Below, one piece after another: positions 4,445-6,250 of a stretch of 6,250 bases of DNA. The stretch's first letter is position 1. The number at the start of each line of letters is the position of its first letter. The position numbers and the translations under genes are program-made. The stretch lies in NCBI GenBank assembly GCA_017451665.1, contig JAFTNX010000094.1:1-6250 (forward strand). The letters run 5' to 3'. The notes below the pieces were generated by a model. It did not search any database and was not told the origin of the DNA. It saw only the letters and a program-made list of their open reading frames with translations. The stretch is from Oscillospiraceae bacterium (GTDB lineage: Bacteria; Bacillota; Clostridia; Oscillospirales; Ruminococcaceae).

Positions 4445-6250
4445 TTACAAGAATTTTTCAAAAATTGTCTTGATGTCGAGAATGATTGTAATTGAACCGT
4501 CACCTAAAATTGAGCAACCACTCATTCCGTTTTCCTTAACTCCCTGTCTGTTAAGAAGAGGAGAAAACGGCTTTACAACAACCGACATATCCGACACGAT
4601 TTCGTCTGCAAAAAGACAAACTCTCTTTCCGTCTGCCTCGCACATAATCATAATTCCGTCCTCAAAATCAGTAACATCTGTTTCAATTCCGTAAATATCT
4701 GACAGCTTGATAACAGGGAAATATCTTCCTCTCAGCTTAATCATAACGCTACCCTCATTATCGGTAACGATATTTTCCTTTTCTACGCTGAAGCTTTCTC
4801 TGATTGACATAATCGGAATACTGAAATAAGTTTTTCCAACCATAACGCCAAGAACTTCGATAATTGAAAGTGAAAGTGGAATTTTAATTACAAATGAGCT
4901 TCCCTTACCGAGTTTTGACTCAACAGTAATCTTACCACCGACCTTCTCGATATTAGAACGAACAACGTCCATACCAACGCCTCGGCCTGAATATTCAGTA
5001 ACCTTTTCGTTTGTAGAAAAGCCTGCTGCCATAATAAGATTAAGGGCTTCTGCTTCGGAGTATTCACTCTTTGGCTTTGTGAGAATACCATTTCTTTCAG
5101 CCTTCTGCAAAAGCTTGTCAGGGTCCATACCTGCGCCGTTATCAGTAACCTTGATAACAACTTCTCCCGACTCCTCATAAGCCGACAAAGTAACTCTTGC
5201 AGGCTCTGTCTTACCCTTTTCAGCTCTGACTGACGGTTCTTCGATACCGTGGTCAACAGCATTTCTTACAAGGTGCATAAGCGGGTCGTTAAGAATATCA
5301 ACAACCGACTTGTCTGCTTCGGTGTCTTCCCCTTCAAAAACAAGCTCAACATTCTTTTTAAGCTTGCTGTTCATATCTCTGACAACTCGGCTCATCTTTG
5401 TAAACGCCGCAGCAACAGGTACCATTCGGATTGACATTACGATATCCTGAAGTTCGTCGGTGAGCTTTTTAAGCTGTCTTGAAGATTTTGAGAACTGTTC
5501 AAGTGGAGTTTCCACAAGCTTTAAATCAGGGCTTGAAGAAACCATAGATTCAGTAATAACAATTTCACTTACAAGGTCAAGCAAAGCGTCAAGCTTTGAA
5601 AGTTTAACCGAAATAATTGAGTCAGCGGCAGCCTTTTTTGCATCAGTCTTAGGTGCAGCCTTCTTTTCTTCCGTCTTAGGAGCGTCAGCAGGCTTAGCCT
5701 CCTCAGCAGGCTTTGGTTCTTCCTTAACAGGCTCCGGCTTTTTTCCCTCAGGCTTTTTTCTTTCAACCCATTCGTATTTTTCAATATTAAGGGAATTGTT
5801 AATAACGCCTTCGATGTCAGCCTCGTTACCTTCAGCGACTACTCTGATGTAAAGACCATTTTTAGTGATGAAATCCCCTGCGCTGTCGTCATCAGTATCC
5901 TCTGGAATTGTTCCCACAACCTGACACACATTCCCAAGAGTTCTCAGCAAAAGCATCGCTCTGATAGCAGGCATAAGACAGGTTTCCTCATATGTAATCT
6001 TAATAGCCTTGATGCTTTCAGGGTCGCCCTCGTCATAAACCTGAATTTCTTCGCTTTCGCCGCTGTCTTCTTCCTTGACGGTTTCACCCTTCATAACAGC
6101 TGCAAAGCTACGGATTTTTCCCATAAGTTCAGAAAAGTCCGTAAGGTCTGCAGAATCGTCCTGGATAACATCAATTTCGTTTTTGAGGTTATCAGAACCT
6201 GCAAACAAAAGCTCATAAAGTGGCTCTTTTTCGTACTTGACAGTAGGGTC
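4445..6250 (-). CDS. cheA: CheA, chemotaxis histidine kinase, partial (N-terminus outside the window)
   Basis: The reading frame is open from the TAA at 4445-4447 to the window edge, giving 601 visible residues (numbered here from the edge). CheA autophosphorylates and passes phosphate to CheY and CheB. Visible domains in order: an acidic linker (about 1-70); a CheY/CheB-binding P2-like domain (78-160) with C-L-M-P-A-I-R-A; a charged Lys/Glu/Pro/Ala linker (about 165-209); and P3 dimerisation helices (about 212-295) with the family motif S-I-R-M-V-P-V. The P4 ATPase domain has N-box H-L-V-R-N-A-V-D-H-G-I-E (326-337), D-N-G-A-G-M-D (371-376), F-S-T-N-E-K (411-416) and G-R-G-V-G-M-D (423-428). 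P5, the CheW-like domain, spans about 465-601. The HPt (P1) domain with the phosphorylated His and the true start lie beyond 6250. A TTG at 6206-6208 can look like a start but is an internal Leu codon, because homologous-looking sequence continues upstream in frame. It is the first che gene seen here and is followed by cheW after 27 nt. Confidence 0.96.
   Translation of the reverse strand, partial: DPTVKYEKEPLYELLFAGSDNLKNEIDVIQDDSADLTDFSELMGKIRSFAAVMKGETVKEEDSGESEEIQVYDEGDPESIKAIKITYEETCLMPAIRAMLLLRTLGNVCQVVGTIPEDTDDDSAGDFITKNGLYIRVVAEGNEADIEGVINNSLNIEKYEWVERKKPEGKKPEPVKEEPKPAEEAKPADAPKTEEKKAAPKTDAKKAAADSIISVKLSKLDALLDLVSEIVITESMVSSSPDLKLVETPLEQFSKSSRQLKKLTDELQDIVMSIRMVPVAAAFTKMSRVVRDMNSKLKKNVELVFEGEDTEADKSVVDILNDPLMHLVRNAVDHGIEEPSVRAEKGKTEPARVTLSAYEESGEVVIKVTDNGAGMDPDKLLQKAERNGILTKPKSEYSEAEALNLIMAAGFSTNEKVTEYSGRGVGMDVVRSNIEKVGGKITVESKLGKGSSFVIKIPLSLSIIEVLGVMVGKTYFSIPIMSIRESFSVEKENIVTDNEGSVMIKLRGRYFPVIKLSDIYGIETDVTDFEDGIMIMCEADGKRVCLFADEIVSDMSVVVKPFSPLLNRQGVKENGMSGCSILGDGSITIILDIKTIFEKFL

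Noticed and set aside
6206..6208. TTG as the start codon of CheA
   Set aside because: The frame stays open with CheA-linker-like sequence to the window edge, no SD precedes the TTG, and a CheA starting there would lack its HPt domain.

Overview
The window looks like chromosomal DNA of a motile, low-to-mid GC Gram-positive bacterium, most likely a gut-type member of class Clostridia (Ruminococcus/Oscillospiraceae-like). The basis is a Gram-positive style lipoprotein, AGGAGG-type ribosome binding sites, and a compact chemotaxis operon. The genus is inference only.

Layout. Positions 1-1467 (+) encode a complete extracellular solute-binding lipoprotein of the carbohydrate ABC importer type. A 97-bp gap (1468-1564) follows, holding two separate intrinsic terminators, one for each of the two convergent transcription units. 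The rest of the window (1565-6250) is one minus-strand chemotaxis operon. In transcription order it runs cheA (start and HPt domain lie beyond 6250), a canonical cheW with a GTG start, cheR, cheB, and a second, divergent cheW-like gene, ending at the terminator at 1526-1561. Intergenic gaps are 9-54 nt, and most starts have a recognisable Shine-Dalgarno sequence.

How the genes work together. CheA autophosphorylates under control of chemoreceptors coupled through CheW. CheR methylates receptor glutamates, and CheB, activated by phosphate from CheA, removes the methyl groups. This is the signalling and adaptation core. No cheY, cheC, cheD or receptor gene is visible here. The lipoprotein is a separate unit and the sequence does not link it to chemotaxis beyond proximity.

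Three points deserve attention. (1) cheB is broken by an apparent one-base loss near 2454-2461. This separates the catalytic Ser and His (first open frame) from the catalytic Asp (second frame). (2) The perfect AAAGGAGG of cheB lies 30 nt from its ATG, but a perfect 7-bp hairpin sits exactly between them and would shorten the path to 10 nt, suggesting a structure-bridged ribosome binding site. (3) The last gene encodes a CheW fold that has lost the N-L-R-G motif that the other CheW retains. I found no evidence of a wholly new system, mobile element, CRISPR array, tRNA or rRNA.
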